Below are positions 61,661-64,000 of a DNA stretch of 64,000 nt, in pieces. The number at the start of each line of letters is the position of its first letter. Within the stretch, counting starts at the first letter, position 1. The position numbers and the translations under genes were made by a program. Origin of the DNA: Lomentospora prolificans (Eukaryota > Ascomycota > Sordariomycetes > Microascales > Microascaceae); the NCBI GenBank assembly GCA_029532625.1, contig JARFXM010000008.1, positions 2,294,001-2,358,000 of the forward strand. Direction: 5' to 3'. The notes beneath the pieces were generated by a model. That model saw only the letters and a list, made by a program, of their open reading frames with translations. It made no database searches and was not told the origin of the DNA.

Positions 61661-64000
61661 GTGAAGAAAAGAATTGGGAAAGGAGGCGGTTCCGCTGATT
61701 TAAAAGTGAAGGTGTGTTAGTGGAGCCTGTCTGGATTGTTCCACAGGTGCACCTTCCAAAGGTGAAAGCGGGTGGCGGGGTACAAGGGGGAAATCCAGGG
61801 CTCGACGAAGCTGGAGCTTGGGATACTAGGGAAGGGGCGAGCTAAAGATGGGTTAGCAGCCAGCAAGCCAATGCGAAACACGCTGCCAAAGCAAAAGAGA
61901 AGAAAGAGCTCAACTGAATGCCTTCGTAGAGGATGAGCGACTGAAATATTGCTGGACAAAAGAGAACAAATATGTCGATCACGAGGTCCGAAGAAGGGAT
62001 GGAAGAAATGACAAGCAAATGTCAATAGTTCGATAAGCTATCTCCCAGCTCGGGGGTAGATATCCAACTAGGAGCATGTTGAAGCTGGGACAATCCCGTT
62101 TTCCGGTGCTAAAAGCAGGGGGACACGCTCATGTGAATGCTAGAGGGCTGCGTTGATTGTCGCCCTGCAGCAGAACCCCACGACGCCGCATCCACTCAGC
62201 GCGGTCAGAGGATGATCGAGCTGCCCACCGTGCAAGGATTCTGTGCAGGTACTTGCATTCTGGGAAAAAGATTACTCACCTTGGATCAAGCGTCGGACTT
62301 GAGGGGATTACGGGAGAATGGGGGCCCTTAGCGGGCTTCAGTTAGGGATATCATGAGTAAAGAGTGGGCTGGAGACGCGGGTAGAGGGTGGGAGGGTGTG
62401 TGAAACTGGAGGCCGAGAAGAGGGAAGAAGATGAAGGAAGAATCAGTCGGGAACGTCGATGGCGGAGAAAGAGGACGATTCAACATATGCAAAGGATGTT
62501 GATTCCTCGACAGGGAACAGGACGGAATGCAGAAGCATGCAGGTTTACAAGTTACAAGAAGAAAACACAGCTGCTTGTACATGAGCCCGACTGATATGGG
62601 CATGCAAAGAAACTAAAGATGATGCTCCGGATCAACTGGAGAAGTCAAGTGTCAAGTGGTCAAAAGATTCCAGCCATTGGGGCGAATCCAGCACACCAAG
62701 GTGCGACTCGATACCCCTGGAATAGGCTGGGGAGCTTAACCATCAACAGGACCACGCAGAGAGGTTCTGCAATTGATGCGCTTCGAGTCACTGAGCCGCC
62801 TGTGCTAGGTATGCAGTACCAACTCTAACCCTGAGCTCTCCACCCCGAGGCAAGTATCGCCGACCTTATTCACAGTTCCACGAGACCTTCCTCTGGTTAG
62901 CTTGCCCCTCCGTACGTCAGCTGAGGAGCCCCTAGTCATTTTTTTTTTCTCTTCTTCTAACCCTTCAGACGGTTTTGTTTCTTTCTCCAGTAATAGCTGC
63001 TGTGGCACTGCACTGTGTCAGCCAGCGTGACTCGAGTCGCCCAAATGGGAAAGCATAAGAAATACGAAAATTTCTTCAATTGAAATATATGGAACCCTTG
63101 GACCGAAGCTCGGAAATGCCTCGGGCAGGTCGCCATCAGCCAGGTTATTGTTATTCAGCTAGTTCGTGGGTGGTTGTACAATTGGCGAACTCTCACTTTG
63201 TTGATAGAGAAGGGAAAGGGATTGAGTTGGTATCTACCTTCGTAGATGCATGTGCACTGACAATCCACTGCGGGCTTCATCGCAAGCCAGCCAACTGCTT
63301 CTCCGTTAGCGTTCCGTCACTAGCAACCGACAGAAAGTTACATCCAACCAACAACCCAAGTATGCGGCGAACCTCCAAAGCATTCATCGCCCTGTTAAGG
63401 AGGGTACGCTTGTTGCCAAATGGTTCCTGTTTTTTCTTACCACTGCCGGTACCGCCGGTCGGAAACTCACTTGCAAATTGAGTCTGGAGCGTTCCCCCTT
63501 GTAACCGGCCAGTCAATCCGGACCGTTAGTAGCCCGTGGATCAGATGCTCATCCTGACTGGATGCCTGATCGGGGCCAAGGTCAAATGATCCCGTCTCAG
63601 ACGCGGTGAGCAAAGGGCAGGAAGAGCTTCGTAATTTACCCCAACATCCGTTTCTCCCGAGGCTGCAGTCGGCATTGGTAAGTGGTAACATTCTCATTCT
63701 CGTTTGCGTGATCCTCTTCTCTAGGGTCCTAAACACGGGCGGTTGTGGAGAGCCTCCGAGAGCCATGGCTAGCCGTAGACGCGACATGGAAGCTTCACCA
63801 TTGGCAATCATATGCAAACTTGACACGGCAGTTGCCATCCAGTGGCTCAAAAGACGGATCAGTAATCGCATTTAAGGTTCCAGGAACCAAAGTCATCCTC
63901 GACTGTAGAACCACAACATCCAACTCCCGCACAGTAACAGTTAAATTTCCGCCTCAGTTCGAATATTCTCGGTGCGATTGACAGCCATTACATCATGTCG
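61661..64000. other. gde1 upstream region and possible + strand transcribed locus
   Basis: The first part holds the gde1 leader and promoter. Beyond 62.6 kb the + strand shows a 69-codon ORF from an ATG (62619-62828), a canonical intron (62912-62968) and a weaker one (63678-63724). Frames around 63080-63981 are not clearly coding. A TACCTTCGTAG motif lies at 63235-63245. A + strand gene starting here and running off the window is possible. Confidence 0.4.
62912..62968 (+). other. canonical + strand intron in an unassigned transcript
   Basis: GTACGT donor, T-rich tract, CTAAC branch site at 62957-62961 and TTCAG acceptor, 57 nt in all. Joining the flanks keeps one frame open on both sides (...ETFLWLACPS then TVLFLSPVIAAVALH..., stop at about 63058). 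No start codon was found for that frame, so the transcript may be coding with more exons, or non-coding. Confidence 0.4.

Overview
The window reads as nuclear DNA of a filamentous ascomycete, most likely a Sordariomycete. The evidence is three conserved fungal genes, short GT-AG introns (57-138 nt, several with CTAAC/CTAAT-type branch sites), strong G/C bias at third codon positions in the real genes, pyrimidine-rich leaders, and many long homopolymer runs between genes. I cannot name the species.

Three genes are secure and all lie on the minus strand. (1) 1788-4097 encodes a mitochondrial inner-membrane i-AAA protease (Yme1 type, 769 aa), with a likely intron in its 5' leader. (2) 7493-9025 encodes a four-finger C2H2 transcription factor (four exons, 441 aa by my splice model). 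(3) 57878-61613 encodes a GDE1-type glycerophosphocholine phosphodiesterase (four exons, 1154 aa) with the order SPX - ankyrin repeats - GDPD and its catalytic residues intact. Its leader carries two upstream AUGs: one opens a 16-codon uORF whose stop overlaps the main start, the other is in frame with the main start.

Between genes 2 and 3 lie about 48.8 kb (9026-57877) with no recognisable gene of normal size. This DNA is not visibly AT-rich, so it does not look like a typical RIP-mutated repeat island. It contains microsatellites, T/A/G/C runs up to 23 nt, dispersed short motifs (TACTTCGTA/TACCTTCGTAG and GCCAGC-type), and a few weak coding candidates: a 115-codon ORF at 11379-11726, a possible exon at 22673-22820, a spliced relic with two in-frame stops at 26157-26540, and a two-exon gene of 151 codons at 42168-42703 joined in phase by a textbook 80-nt intron.

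The three secure genes do not form a pathway. Yme1 does protein quality control in mitochondria, GDE1 recovers choline and phosphate from glycerophosphocholine, and the zinc-finger protein is a nuclear regulator of unknown target. No mobile element, CRISPR array, rRNA or confident tRNA was found. The strongest leads are the large gene-poor interval, the gde1 leader, the zinc-finger intron structure and the candidate gene at 42.2-42.7 kb.
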